Positions 22,226 through 33,461 of a stretch of DNA of 40,000 nt are shown here, piece by piece. The position numbers were made by a program, and so were the translations under genes. The notes under the pieces were generated by a model, which ran no database searches, was not told the origin of the DNA, and saw only the letters and a list, made by a program, of their open reading frames with translations. The DNA comes from Chromera velia. Its lineage: Eukaryota; Sar; Chromeraceae. The first letter of the stretch is position 1; every line of letters starts with the position of its first letter. Location of the stretch: NCBI GenBank assembly GCA_018398765.1, contig JAHBMJ010000244.1, forward strand, positions 1-40,000, written 5' to 3'.

Positions 22226-22670
22226 TCGTCTTTCTCTCCTGCGGACGTTGAAAGTGTAGCACAGCCGCCGAGGCATCTTTTGTGGCATAAAGGGCTCCGC
22301 AATGCTGATCAGAGTCTGGCTTCTTGTACACATATCTTTCGCCCCCCTTCTTCTCAATCTCCCTGGTGGATAAAGGCCCGTTCTTCACAGGCCTGCCCTG
22401 GTAGCTCCAGATTGAGCAGCGGTTCTTTACCTGCACAGAAGACAGAACCATCCAGAAGTCTACAAGAAGAGCTTGATGAGTTTATAGACAAGGACTAGAA
22501 ACTATTGAACCCGCGTAAAAGAATATGCACTTTTCAAAAAAAGGTGTGCGCGTCATCTATCTATAAGAGAAGGCCGCAAGAAAACTACAGAAGCACAACG
22601 ATGCGCGATGCATCTCTACCGGGCTCATTATCAGAAAAAAATTTGAGATGGGCAGCGAAAGTGGTATTCA
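22226..22670. other. Element copy 1, spacer or broken coding between ORF2 and ORF3
   Basis: It is conserved with copy 2 (35734-36170). On + there is a 72-codon frame ending QKTEPSRSLQEELDEFIDKD (stop near 22498). On - there is a 106-codon frame (22131-22451) that is also partly kept in copy 2. I cannot tell which strand, if either, was coding. Confidence 0.35.
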
Positions 22671-22673
22671 CGC

Positions 22674-23022
22674 AAACGAGTAGAACCTGATTGGCTGGCT
22701 GAGCAGCGTATCAAGACGCGTGCCATCTATCACGCTAAAAAGCGAAATGAGTGTTGTCAGGCGATGCCAGCTTGAGACCACAAAGGGCTCTCTGATCTTT
22801 TCTTCGCCAGGGTTGTATCTGGTCTCTGCCGATTCTTTTGAGCGTTTGCTGCAGCTTGGTTTTTCAGATGTTGAGGTCTCGCTGATGAATAAACACCTCC
22901 AAGTCACGATTGCTGACAATGTCTGTCTCGATTCCCATAATTCGAAAACACTGCTCACAGATGGATTCGGGGTCTCACTTACTATCACCCATAGGATCTT
23001 CACTCCCGAGAGGCAATACTAA
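22674..23022 (+). pseudogene. Element ORF3, copy 1 (conserved unknown protein)
   Basis: The frame ends with SLTITHRIFTPERQY and TAA at 23020-23022. It is almost identical in copy 2 (36171-36545), where it is open further upstream. The product alternates strands and turns (KGSLIFSSPGLYLVSADSFE, VEVSLMNKHLQVTIADNVCL), which suggests a small beta-rich fold such as a jelly-roll or dUTPase-like barrel, but no motif supports either. Its 3' end overlaps the 3' end of the primase-helicase on the other strand by about 20 bases. An opposite-strand frame over the same DNA (22668-23003) is likely a shadow. Confidence 0.45.
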
Positions 23023-25337
23023 AGCGGAGGTCTGGTAATGATGGAAAACGAGGTGGTAACAGGCATGGATCCACCTGGTAGTTGCACACTTTTCTTTGAT
23101 ATTGGGGTCTGACATTTTGTACCTGGACAGACAGCTCTTTGTGTAGCTGCTCAAACCAGGCGGCTGATTTGAACTTATTGACGCTCTCAAAAGGAAACAT
23201 GGTCTTGCAGGCATCGACAGACTTAATCGGGGGGCAGTCGTTACAGAACATTAGCAAGCGGGCATCAATTTGGAATTCACGCGGGTTGTTGTACAGACGG
23301 CGTGCGCATAGGACATCTCCACCGGAAGTAAAACGTTTAATCAGATTGCCATTAATTTTTACGGCCTTGTTTGTGGCATCCATTTCAATTTTTTGGGTAA
23401 GTGTTAAGCGAGTAAACTCGGCGTCTAACATCCATCCTCCTTTTTTAGCGGGGTCTGAATGAAAAGAAGATATTAAAAAATTTTCTGAAAGAGGATTTAT
23501 GACATATTTCCCAAATGTATTCTGCAGCAGAGTGCTAGTGACGCCTTTTCCCGAATTTCGCTCTTCTATACATCTCCTCCAATGTTTATCTTCAACATGA
23601 CCACCGATTGCTTGCGCAAAAAAGCAGAGAAACAAGTCTGTCTATTCTCCAAACGTAGCTTCAAAAATTCTGCTATGCACTTTAGTAATGGCTTCTTCGT
23701 TTGGTGTGACATCATACTCATATTCAAGCACGATTGTGGTATCGATGCTATTGCCAATCTGTAACCATGGGGTGAAGGTTTAGCTGGGAAGGTTATACAC
23801 ACCATTTTTGAAACAGACCTTCCCCTTCGAGCTGCGATGAAGACGATCGTACAGCGCGTTGTCTTGGTTATTGGCCTGTCAGATATAACACTTCAGTGCT
23901 TCAATAATATTTTTTGCAGTACGGACATTTTAGGAGAAGGATGCCGTCTTCTCTGCGGAAAGGGGCTTTCGGATGTTTGTCTGAAGACAGATACCCAAGA
24001 GGGCATTGTTGACCTGCATGGGGCAAAATTCCCATTGATGGCCCTCTTGAAAAAAGAATTCTCCCCGGCAGTATTTCAGCCGGTCAGCCAAAATCGTTCT
24101 TAGGAACCATCCTGCTTCTGTATGAGTTGAAGCTAATTTAAAAAGCAGAGGGAAGGTTTGGCAATGAGACCTTTTAGCACCTAGGGAAGGAAAAAGGAGA
24201 CGGGTCACTTCGGTAGCTGCCGCTTCAGCAACGGTTGGAGTAATATATAACTGAGGGTTGTCCTCGTATACCCACATGTGGCGACATGTGAAGAGAGGCT
24301 TTCATCAAACGTCGTTTGTCACTAATTTGAAAGAAAAATGAATTGAACTTGACGTCACACTCATGCGGATTATATTTTATTGAGCAGTTCTCAAAAAACG
24401 TGTACAAGAGCTGACGACCGCTGACGACCAGCTTCTCCTAGTTCATTCTTGATTGCATGCCCAACATTAACCCACTAGTGATAGTTGTGTGCCCACTCAT
24501 CTAAAAGGCAGACACACAAATTTCTGATTTTTATAGCGACTGCATTGGTGTGTTGTGAGGGTGAGCAGGCTTCTGCTAGCATGTGGATATTGTCGACTGG
24601 TGATGTGGGGGCGTTTGATGGCAGGCTGAGATTCACTTGGGCCTTTCTACTAAAAGAAGCAAGATATATCAGCACATCAAGAAAGAAAGACGGAACTGGC
24701 TGGAGAAAGCCTCCGGCTAGTGTATTTTATGCATGCTAGAATGAAGCCTATGCTTCATGTCCTAAAATAAATGTATGCTGAAAGGTCTCGCTTCCTTTTT
24801 CAATGTACATGGTCATTGGAGGAGCAATCACCAGTCCTCCGTCACATCGTGTGTCTACCTTTTCATACATTGATAATTTCCCATTTTTGGTTGGGACTTT
24901 TTGGTCATATCGAAAGTATATATGAAAGCCCCGTTGTGTCTAGACTGTTAAGTGTTCTTTCAGCTCAGGGTGTTCTCTAACGGCCCTTTCGTATTCATCT
25001 CGACGATCAAAATCAAAGACGGTCAAATTACTCTTCTTATCCATAAGGAGTGCAATACCCTCATGCTTTTCTAGAGCAATGTACGTATCCATATTTTCAT
25101 GCGTAATCTCAAGCCATTTCCGGGGTAGAAAAAAAATCTTTTTGTTCTCTTCTCCAGTCTCTGGGTTAACAGGGATTTTGACGTAGGTGAAGGTGAAAAA
25201 TACGAATCCTGCTTCTTTATAGAGCTGGGCATAGGCCGCAAGCTGTTGCCAACGATTTTCGACGTTTATTTTCTTTTTTTTTCTTTTATGATATATGTCA
25301 AAAAGAAGATTTCGACCACAGACTTTTCTTTAAATAA
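23000..25337 (-). pseudogene. D5-like primase-helicase, copy 1 (AEP-PriCT-D5_N-SF3), stop-interrupted
   Basis: From N to C terminus on -: an archaeo-eukaryotic primase domain with GIALLMDKKSNLTVFDFD (metal-binding Asp pair at about 25006-25014) and TQRGFHIYF (about 24910-24935, after an in-frame TAG). Next comes a PriCT-like segment (KYNPHECDVKFNSF, then KASLHM, about 24270-24390). A D5_N-like part follows with YCRGEFFFQEGHQWEF (about 24035-24085) and CFKNGVYNLP (about 23787-23820). The SF3 helicase has the Walker A variant ERNSGKGVTST (about 23537-23570), KINGNLIKRFTSGGDVLCAR (about 23300-23360) and LLMFCNDCPPI (about 23225-23260). Known relatives unwind and prime viral or plasmid-like DNA replication. 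A CAG-to-TAG change near 23640 (CAG in copy 2) and frameshifts break it. The final codons run to a stop at 23000. Confidence 0.8.
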
Positions 25338-27912
25338 AAAATAATAGATATGCACGAGGTAATCTCTCATCACTGAAGTATGGAGCTGCAGAAAAAGTGT
25401 GGAAAGATGATTTAATAACCGCCTTGATAACCGCTTTCTACGTAGACTAACTAGATATATCTTAATATCCGCCGTCGAGCAGCTTAGCACTCTCCTGAGG
25501 GGGGTGGCATATCGATGTGGATCGAAGAAATCCAAATAAACTACAAAAAATGAAGTATAAAAAGGTTATGCAAGCTTATTAGCTATCTCTGCCCTAATGA
25601 GACCTTTGCTAGACTTCCTTGGTTACATACAACTCCCAAGAACCTAGGCAAGAACCGGGATGGCTAGCAGTCTTGGATATGAAACGTCAGAGGGAAACGA
25701 AGTGCATAGGTTATTGTTATAAAGGCTGGCCTACCTATATTCTTCTACTTATCCGTAGAATAAGCTTCAGCACTGCGCATGATGTCGCACAGGCTACAAA
25801 AAGGTAAAAAAGAGTCTAAAACGGTCTGAAAGACTGATTTCCAGCTTTGCTGGCCTGAGTTTGTTGCATGGATGCAGCTAGTGAGTATGGTGTACAAGCT
25901 AGGTGTACAAGGGTCACCGAAGGCGCACAGCTTCAGCACTATGCAGTCTTAAATCTTCGAATTAGATTGAAGGTTTTTGTTCATGCATGCCGCGTCCCCA
26001 TATATGAGAGGCGGGTCTAACCTAGTTTGTCGATTTGTTCCATCCTACGACTACCAGCGACGAAAATAGGCGTAACTTCGATCATCCTGATACAGCTGAT
26101 CAATCGCGGCCTCACAACAGGTTGGACAATCAAAAGAGAAAGAAAAGAGACAGAAGGGATGCAGGGCAGAACCTTCGAAACCCTTCAGTTCTTTCATTGA
26201 AAAAAGGCTACCCTTTTAATCAGAAAGACTTGAATTGTGCAGAGGTGCATCCTGCACGTCTTCCATCCCTTCAAAGAACTCCTGCTTTAAACACCCCATC
26301 AAAACTCTTTCTTTAAACTCAGTTCCCAAAACTTTTCCGATTCATTTGCTTGCACTTTTACCCATCCCTCTTCTGTCTTCTCGCATTGCCAAAGAAATTC
26401 TTTCAGTTTGCGCCCTCCCGGTCAAAAGACCCGGAAAACGCGGCCACTTCCCTCCCGAGCAGACCCTCGGGCTGGAAGGGGCCCCTTGTGCCCCTCCTGC
26501 TATGGATGGAGGACAGAAGGTTTGCTGCGACAAAACGCTGCAGAGTGCAGGACAAGAGCTTGTAGTAGTGGTCCATCAACCTTGCTTGGACTGCTTCGTC
26601 TCCCTCCCCACCCCTCACCCTCCCTGCCCCCAACTTTGCCACTTCCTTCAAAAACCTTAAATCTTCGAATTTGACGTCCGCCAGCACCTTGGAAAGCAGA
26701 CAGAAATAAATTCGAAAACAACTGCAAAAAGCAGTCAGAAGTGCTAGACTTGGCGTGAAGCCGGAGATGTTGTGAACAGACGTACGTGCTGAATTTAGAC
26801 TGACTTCTGCTTCAACACCGTGAAAACCACACCGAAGCGACGACCAAAAGCATCATGCGCCAAAACTTCACCAGAAAAGCTGCGTACACGGATGATCCGC
26901 ACGCAAAGGAGGCATACATATGGAATCAGAGAGTGCTCTGTGACTAGGAGTACTCAGGTTGGGTGCTAGGTGATGAAGGCGCCACAGCCTGTCTAAGGAT
27001 TGATGACATCAAGCCCATGCATGGCTTCTCAGAACCAGACTGTATATGGGCTAAAGAGCAAGCTCCGTGACAGAAAACAGTGGCCGTTGAGGAAAAAGAA
27101 TGAGTTTGAGAGCGGAAAGCCAGCTGACCATGAGGTGGGTTCGCAGAGAGACGCGGTCTCGACAACAGTTGTTCGAGATGGGCCATGATGTCTGGCCTTT
27201 CTGACCAACACATCGATAGAGCGATTCGTGTTCATGACCGGGGAAGCAGAGCGCTACCGAGCGGTGAAGTATGCCAAAGTGGCTGCAACCGACTTAAGGA
27301 TTCTGCAGACGGCAGAAGAGAGATATAGAGGGAATTGGGCCATGCTCAACAGCTGGGTGTTGCGCGGTGTTGCTCACCGATCGAACCATTCTTTTTGAGC
27401 TCAGGAGGAGCACAGCCTACCACGCGACTAGCCGGATGTTCAATACTGTCCCAATGGGTGCTCTTATCGATGCACGCTTCCCTACGCACACTCCCCACGT
27501 GTGCGATAAAGGTCAAAGCAGCCTCTTTAGGGGGGAGGTGCCAGCGTGTCATCACGAGCGATTGGACGGACCCGTCTCCGTAGGCCTGGACGATCGGCGC
27601 GGGCGATTCCTTCGGTGTGCGCGCGGCAGGGTAGCGCCGCGACCCCCGGCCGGCACGGTACAACCGAATTCGGGCGAATTTACAATCCTGTACACGGAAC
27701 TCCCATGCTCTTTAGATAGACGTACGGGCAACAACCCGATTTGCTGACTTAAAGAGGACCGCAACTCTGTATGCAGACTGCAGAATTCCTTGTCCCGGAA
27801 TCGCCGTAGTGTCTCTCGACAACTCTACATCGCGTCCAGCAGCTATCGGGACGCTGGGAAGCGAGACTAGATCCGTTGTTTTCCCTTACTGCCGCTGGGT
27901 GTGCTTGGGTTG
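25338..27912. other. 2.6 kb without a supportable gene
   Basis: 25338-25560 is AT-rich and may be the right end of copy 1. From 25560 to 27912 there are only short frames on both strands (for example 26035-26316 + and 27029-27235 -), none with recognisable domains or matching splice signals. A frame at about 27200-27390 on + (MTGEAERYRAVKYAKVAATD) looks protein-like but is short and isolated. The composition shifts abruptly, with AT-rich, CT-rich and GC-rich patches, as expected for nested decayed repeats. The region directly upstream of gene B (27750-27912) should hold its promoter; no motif was recognised. Confidence 0.4.
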
Positions 27913-30900
27913 ATGGGGGCAAGGAGGCATTTCCTACCACGAGTGGAGGCCTCTCGGTGGGCAGCGACTCAGAGAGTAGCAACAACTCGGGGAAGCGCGA
28001 GATTTTGTAGTGGGGGGGAGGAGGAAGTCGGGGGGGCAGGTTTGGAGTGGACGCTGAGGGCGTCAGTCTTGTTCCGTCTCTGCTTGGACGGGGACGTCTG
28101 CAACCAACACATTGGGTCGAGGCCTGCTCCGAAACTTCATGAGGAGGGCACCCACGAGTACACCGGTGGGGATTTTGATCAGGGGCTGGACTGTGGAACA
28201 AGAAGGCAGGTGCTCTTGGATGAGCAGAAACTGTCTGACTGGCGAGATGTTGACGAGACGGGTCCGTCGTGAAGCCTGCCTGTTGTGTTCCCAGCCCTAG
28301 TCCCAGCCTTGCGTGCTCCTCGATTCCTGTGCTCACTCGCCCAAGTTGTTCTTCCCCTTCCCGCTCTTTTGTCCTGACCCTCAAGCTCAAAGACCTCCCT
28401 ACTCTTTTTACTTCTTTCTGCTCCCCTGCTACCCCTTCTGCCCGTTGGGTTCTTTCCTCTCTTCTTCCCGATCGACCTCCAAGCACCCAGCTCTACGTGT
28501 GGTGCCCTGTTCTTCTGCCCTTCGCTCCCTCCATAGTCCTGCCTGTCCCATCCCCTTCTGCGCTTGTCTCCCGTGGTTCCTCCTTCCCCCCTGTGGTTCG
28601 GACCTCACCCCCCTCCTGTCTCTGCTTGCGTCCTCGGTCCAACCATACTTGCCCTTCGTTCCCCCTGCCGTTTTGTCCTCACCTCTTGCCCCCTGTTTGT
28701 CTTCTAGCCATGCCCTTCGTTCCCTCCTGCCGTTCTGTCCTCACCTCTCGCCCCTGTTTCTCTGCCCTTCGTTGCCCCCTGCCTTTCTGTCCTCACCCTG
28801 TTTCTTTTCCAGCCATGCCCTTCGTTCCCCCCTGCCGGTCTGTCCTTGCCTCTTGCCCCCTGTTTCTCTTCCAGCCCTGCCCTTCGTTGCCCCCTGCCGT
28901 TCTGTCCTCGCCTCTTGCTCTTCCGGCCCTGCCCTTCGTTCCCCCCTGCCGTTCTGTCCTCACCTCTTGCTCTTCCAGCCCTGCCCTTCGTCCCCCCCTG
29001 CCCTTCTGTTGCCCCCTGTTCCTCTTCCAGCCCTGCCCTTCGTCCCCCCCTGCCCTTCTGTTGCCCCCTGTTCCTCTTCCAGCTCTGCCCTTCGTTCCCC
29101 CCTGCCGTTCTGTGCTCACCTCTTGCTCTTCCAGCCATGCCCTTCGTTCCCCCCCTGCCGTTCTGTCCTCACCTCTTGCTCTTCCAGTTCTGCCCTTCGT
29201 TCCCCCTTGCCGTTCTGTCCTCGCCCCCCCTTCGCAGTTCCGTCCTGTCCCTACCTCTTGGGACCTCCGCAGCCGATCACTGCCTCCCCCACTTCTTCTT
29301 GTGTCCCTCGAGCTGGGTCTTTCTCCAAAGGCCACATCATTTCTTCCCCTCCCCTTCCTGCAGGTGCCTGGGGGGAGCTCGGAGGGACCTTTGTCCTGCC
29401 CAAGCTGGGACTCCTGTCTGCAGCCCAACGAGAAGTGGTGGGTCACGCGTATCTGGCCTGTCGACGCGTTTTATCCGTTGGTGGACTGACGTCTTTCGCC
29501 CTCTGCGTGCAGCCTCTCGAGACTCCCATCGCCCCACGGGAAGTCGACCGGGACGCTTCTCCTTCTGCAGGTGCGTCCCCGATGGATGCTTTTGTCGCTT
29601 TTTGGTTTTCTGCCTGGCCAGGCAGGTCTCTCGGTTCTCTTTTGCATCGGTTCGAGTTGAGGCTGCAGTTCCCTTTCTTTCGGAGTGTCACCATCCGAAA
29701 AAGAAGCGTCATCCGGCTGTCACCACCATTTGAAGGTGAAAGCAGGGAGTCGGTGACAGTGGTGACAGTTGTGACACCGTTTTCAAAAACTTTCTTTTTC
29801 TATACAGCCCCCTATCTTCTTTTCTCTACGTACTTTTTCTAAAAAGGTGTCACTAGTGTCACAAGTGTCACCGGTGAGGTGCTTTCACCTTCTTGGGTTG
29901 GTGACACTTCGGTTCGAAGACCGTCACCCGCGGTTGGAAGTGTCACCTCTCTCTCTTGCCTCTGTGTCTGGCCTCTTTATCAGGCTCGAGCCTTCGAGCT
30001 CCTTCTTATTTCTTCTGCGTTGTCTGTGAGCCTTCTCCAACGGTTTTGCGGCGGCAGGAGCCCTTCCTTTCTCTTCCTTCCGGGCCTCCTGCCGCCCTCC
30101 TTCTCCCACACCTCCTCGATTTCCCCACTCCCCCTTCTCCTCTCTCCCCTGCTATTCGCCCCTGCTTCCCGCTCTCCTCCTGTTGCGATACCGGACTGCT
30201 CATGTCCCTCCTCCTTCGGTTCTCTGTGGCCCTGCGCTCTCTTCTGTTCTGTCTCGTCCTTTCCGCTCTTCCTCTTCTTCTTCGTCCTGTCTGCTTTTTT
30301 CCCCGCCTTTTTTAGCTGCCTCTAGCGATGCCCGCTTCTCGCACTGGGGGAAAGTGTATTTTCTTCTCTCACTATGGCCCTTTGCTTTCTTCTCAGCGCG
30401 TGTCGACTTTCTTTTGTGTCCTTGATGCAGATCCCTGGGAGCGTCCTGAGGAGACCTTTGCCCTGCAGAACATGGGGCCGAAAGACGACTTCTGCCACTA
30501 CCTGTTCGCAACCCTACGACAAGAGGTGAGCCAGGCGTGCCAGGACCGTTTTTCTGTCCCGTCTTTGTTTGCGTGTCTCTGCCCCACCCTTGCTCTCAAT
30601 ATCTTTCTTGCTCGCCCTGGTACCCTGCGTGCAGCCTCTGGCCACTTCTGTCGTTCTCTTGGATGGCCGCGCGAGTCCTGCAGGTCGGTCTGCAGGCCAG
30701 CTGTCCCGCCCTCTTTCTGCTCTCTCCTTTCGCCCTCTCTGCCTTTTGTCTTGTCTGTCCGTCCGTCTGTCCTTTCTGTCTGGCCTGCTTTCCGCGTGAG
30801 TTTGTGTACCCATGTGCTGGCTGTCTCTTCCCGCGTTCCTGCTCCGAACCGCTTTCCTTTCCCTCCTGGCTCTTTGCAGGTCCCTGTGGGCGTCTTGATA

Positions 30901-33461
30901 GAAGCCCTGTGGGGAGGAAGGTGGCCCAGTCGAGCCAGGGTGCAGCCCAAGAGCTTCTTCAAGCGGTGAGTAGAGCATGCCTGCCCTGGTGATCTCAGGA
31001 TCTGTTGACTGCGCAGTCTGGTTCCAAGCAAGTCCTTCGCCATTGTGTATGTGTGTGCAGGCTTTCCCCACCTCCAGTCTGCTGCCAGATGAGCGGGACC
31101 GGGACCCTGCCAGAGGCAGTTCGATTCCTCCCAGAGGTGCGTCTGTCCTCCTTCGTTTTCTTTGGTGTCTGGGTAGTCTGCTCACTTGTGTTACACCGCT
31201 AGGTTACACCGCCTGATGCCCTTGTGTTGCTTGTCGTGCTCTGCTGGTTAAACTGTATGGTCATCCGGTTTCGATCTTCTCCTGCCCGTAAGTACAGAGA
31301 TGCATTTTCCTTCTATCTTCTCCCAGAGTTCTGTGTCTGCATGCGGTCTTTTGCGTGGGCCGTCTGGCCTTCGGCCTACTCGATCAATCATACAAAGGGG
31401 CCCTCTTTGCGACGTGCAGCTTGGGCGCTGTCGGGCAAGACGAGGAATCGGCTCGCCCACGTGTACAATGGGAACAGTGCGGGACAGGGGGGGGAGTCGG
31501 AGTTGGACGAGGTGAAGCGAAAAATCAGGCAGGTTGAGGCGGCAATGGAGGGAAAGACAGACCCTCAAGAGGTGGGGATCTACGGGGGCAGGTCCCAGGA
31601 GTTTTTGGAGAGAGAGCTGGGGCAGTTGAGGGAGGAGAAGAATCTCCTCCTCCGTCAGCAGCAGCAGCCGCAGCCCGGTAAGTGTTGACGCGTTCGTGTC
31701 TTGTCTTCGTCGCCTCTTCCTCTGTCTTCTTGGATGACCTCCTAGACCGTGAGGCAGGCCTCGTGCCTCGGCTGTGTGCGCTCTTTTCGTATGCCATCCG
31801 TCACCTTCAGAGACTTCGGTTCTCTGGCATTCTCCTGAGTCGCGTGTGACTCGTCTGGCACAACCTGGCTTCCGCTTCCCGGTTTTTTTCTTTTTCCGTC
31901 GCGACCTCGCCCGCACGAAAAATTATCCATCCTACATTCGGTGTCTCCATCTCTTTAAGTTGACATACGCGGGCCGTGTGTGACTGGTTGGTCGGCTGTT
32001 CAGTGGTCGGTGCATACGATCAGACAGCGTGCGTGCGTGCCATAAGAGCGTGTGTGCCTGCGTCAAGAGGCTTGGTCTTGGTCTGTCGACCTTTGAGTGT
32101 CTGCGGGCCTTTCCCGTTTTCTCCAGCATACGTTCGACGTCCCCAGATGGAACTGCGCGCGAATGCTCTGTGTGTGTGTGAGTGGCTGGCTGTGTGAGAC
32201 GCCTGAGCGCCGTGTCTGCGGGCTTCCCCCCTCTTTTTCTTTTTTCGTCGCCCGAACAAAAAATTTTCCATCATACATTCGGCATCTCCATCTCTTTAAG
32301 TTGAGATTCGCGTGTTGTGTGTGACTGTGGTCCAGCTGTTCTGTGGTGGGAAGGAACCGTAGGGAGTGTGGATGCGTGCCATGAGAGAAGTGCGTGTGTG
32401 CCTGCATCGAAAGGTCTGTTCTCGGTTCTGCGCGGTTCGTCGACACCGCAGTACCTGCGGGCCTTCTCTTTTTTTTTTCTCCTCATGTGAAAGACAAAGT
32501 CTCCACGATACATTCTACATCTCCATTTTCTATAGACGCGTGATGTGGGGTGTGTGGCAAGCATGCCGTTTGATCGGGTGTCCAGCTGTGAGGAACGGGT
32601 GTCGGAGTGCATGGTAGGTGCGTGCCTGACTCAACAAGTGTTTAAAGCTGGCCGGGGTTGTCGTGGGGCTTTTTCGCGTGTCATGCGGACGTGCCTGTGT
32701 GCCTCACCCCGGGTTCAACCGTGACCGCCGAGCAAGAGTGTGTGCCACTGCACTCATTTTTTTCTGTCGGTTTGCTTCTTTTTCCCTTTCCACATGGTCA
32801 CCGCCTGGGAAAATTTCGATTCGGGGACCAGCTTTGCAAGATATGTGCTGCCGCTTCCTTGCAGTGGACCGGGACCGCCTGACAACTATCCTGGAGAGGC
32901 TCGAAGGTGAGTGGATCGGCAGGGTTTGACCGTGATTTTTTGAACACACGTAGTGCATGATGTATTGGGTGACGCACCAATTGTCTTCTGCGTCCCAGTG
33001 CAGGAAGGACTGAGGAGGGCACCTGGAGGCAGTTCGTCTCATTCGCTCTCCAAGTGGGCGCGTTGGCCTTTTTGGTGGCATCGGCGGCTACCAGAAAAGG
33101 ACTTGTGATAGCAGATGACCTTGGCGCCCTTGCGGCGATGATCTCCCTGGCTCTCTTTGTGATTGCTACGGTGGAGAGGGGGTGCAAACTTTGCGGGAAA
33201 ATACGACGTGACGGGTGTCCACAGAAACGTCCAAAGTGCTGGAGTTGTCCGCCAAGGAGGCAAGAAGAAAGTACCCGTTCCCTTCTTGATGATGCACGTG
33301 GACTGCTGAATTCCACACGAAATCCGTTCGAGAGACCACATGATTCTTCACGGGTATTCGGGGTTCGGCGCAGTGTTTCCCATACTACTTCGCACAGTGC
33401 AGACACCGCTTCGCTACAGTTACCTCCTGATGCATCAATACCGGGAGTGTCTCGACCATGA
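27913..33461 (+). CDS. Gene B: unknown protein with coiled coil and two C-terminal membrane helices
   Basis: Ten exons: 27913-28261, 29364-29437, 29513-29570, 30431-30525, 30635-30683, 30880-30965, 31061-31136, 31327-31677, 32865-32906 and 33004-33461. All introns are GT-AG, every junction keeps phase, and the total is 1638 bases, exactly 546 codons with the stop. The start is the first ATG in the frame of exon 1 and is less sure than the rest. Exons 2 and 4 carry a similar phrase (WGELGGTFVLPKLG and WERPEETFALQNMG), perhaps a small repeat. Exon 8 encodes a charged coiled coil (DEVKRKIRQVEAAMEG, then ERELGQLREEKNLLLRQQQQ). Exon 10 has two hydrophobic helices (FALQVGALAFLVASAA, AAMISLALFVIATV) and then a Cys cluster CKLCGKIRRDGCPQKRPKCW. 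No family is recognised. A tail-anchored or hairpin membrane protein with a cytosolic coiled coil is inference. Confidence 0.7.
28500..29230. repeat. Pyrimidine-rich minisatellite (about 54-bp unit) in gene B intron 1
   Basis: At least ten imperfect units built on CTGCCCTTCGTTCCCCCCTG, each ending in a CTCTTCCAGCC-like sequence. Units vary from about 52 to 66 bases. The + strand is almost entirely C and T. Three long frames on + and matching ones on - stay open only because the repeat lacks stops. Phase bookkeeping places the whole array in the intron between 28261 and 29364. Confidence 0.85.
29752..29872. repeat. GTGACA/TGTCAC inverted-repeat array
   Basis: The left arm (29752-29778) holds three GTGACA blocks spaced every 9 bases. 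The right arm (29846-29872) holds three TGTCAC blocks at the same 9-base period. The arms pair at about 21 of 27 positions with mismatches only in the 3-base spacers, around a 67-base loop. More single copies lie at about 29718, 29901, 29922 and 29940. It lies in the intron between exons 29513-29570 and 30431-30525. Confidence 0.8.
31890..32640. repeat. Degenerate tandem repeat (about three units) in gene B intron 8
   Basis: Recurring order: pyrimidine run, GTCGC, ACAAAAAAT-like A-run, CCATC.TACATTCGG, TCTCCATCTCTTTAAGTTGA, then a GTGTGTGAC and GCGTGCC-rich part and TGCGGGCCTT. Starts are near 31909, 32250 and 32490, so unit length drifts from about 340 to 240 bases and the third unit is most diverged. 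It is intronic between 31677 and 32865; frames through it are not coding. Confidence 0.75.

Larger units (their letters stand above)
19307..25337 (+). mobile_element. Virus-like mobile element, copy 1 (decayed)
   Basis: The left edge is where this copy and the one at 33501 become similar (GTGAAA, one mismatch, then TGTTAAAAAAAGTTTGTA). The two run in parallel to 24749, where copy 2 is broken by other DNA. Copy 1 continues on the - strand into a primase domain to at least 25265, so it is the more complete copy, though its right end is undefined. Gene order: ORF1, ORF2 (nuclease-chromodomain) and ORF3 on +, converging with a primase-helicase on -. A MITE sits in its left part. I see no capsid, packaging ATPase, DNA polymerase, tyrosine recombinase or rve integrase gene. 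No terminal inverted repeat was found by eye. Related known entities would be polinton-like viruses, virophages or other small D5-helicase elements; assignment to any of these is not supported. Confidence 0.75.

Noticed and set aside
28269-29842. Frames of 295 to 509 codons on + and 144 to 217 codons on -
   Set aside because: All three + frames are open across the pyrimidine minisatellite, and exon phases of gene B place it in an intron.
28500-32640. CRISPR array
   Set aside because: The repeats are degenerate tandem units without unique equal-length spacers, in a eukaryotic intron.
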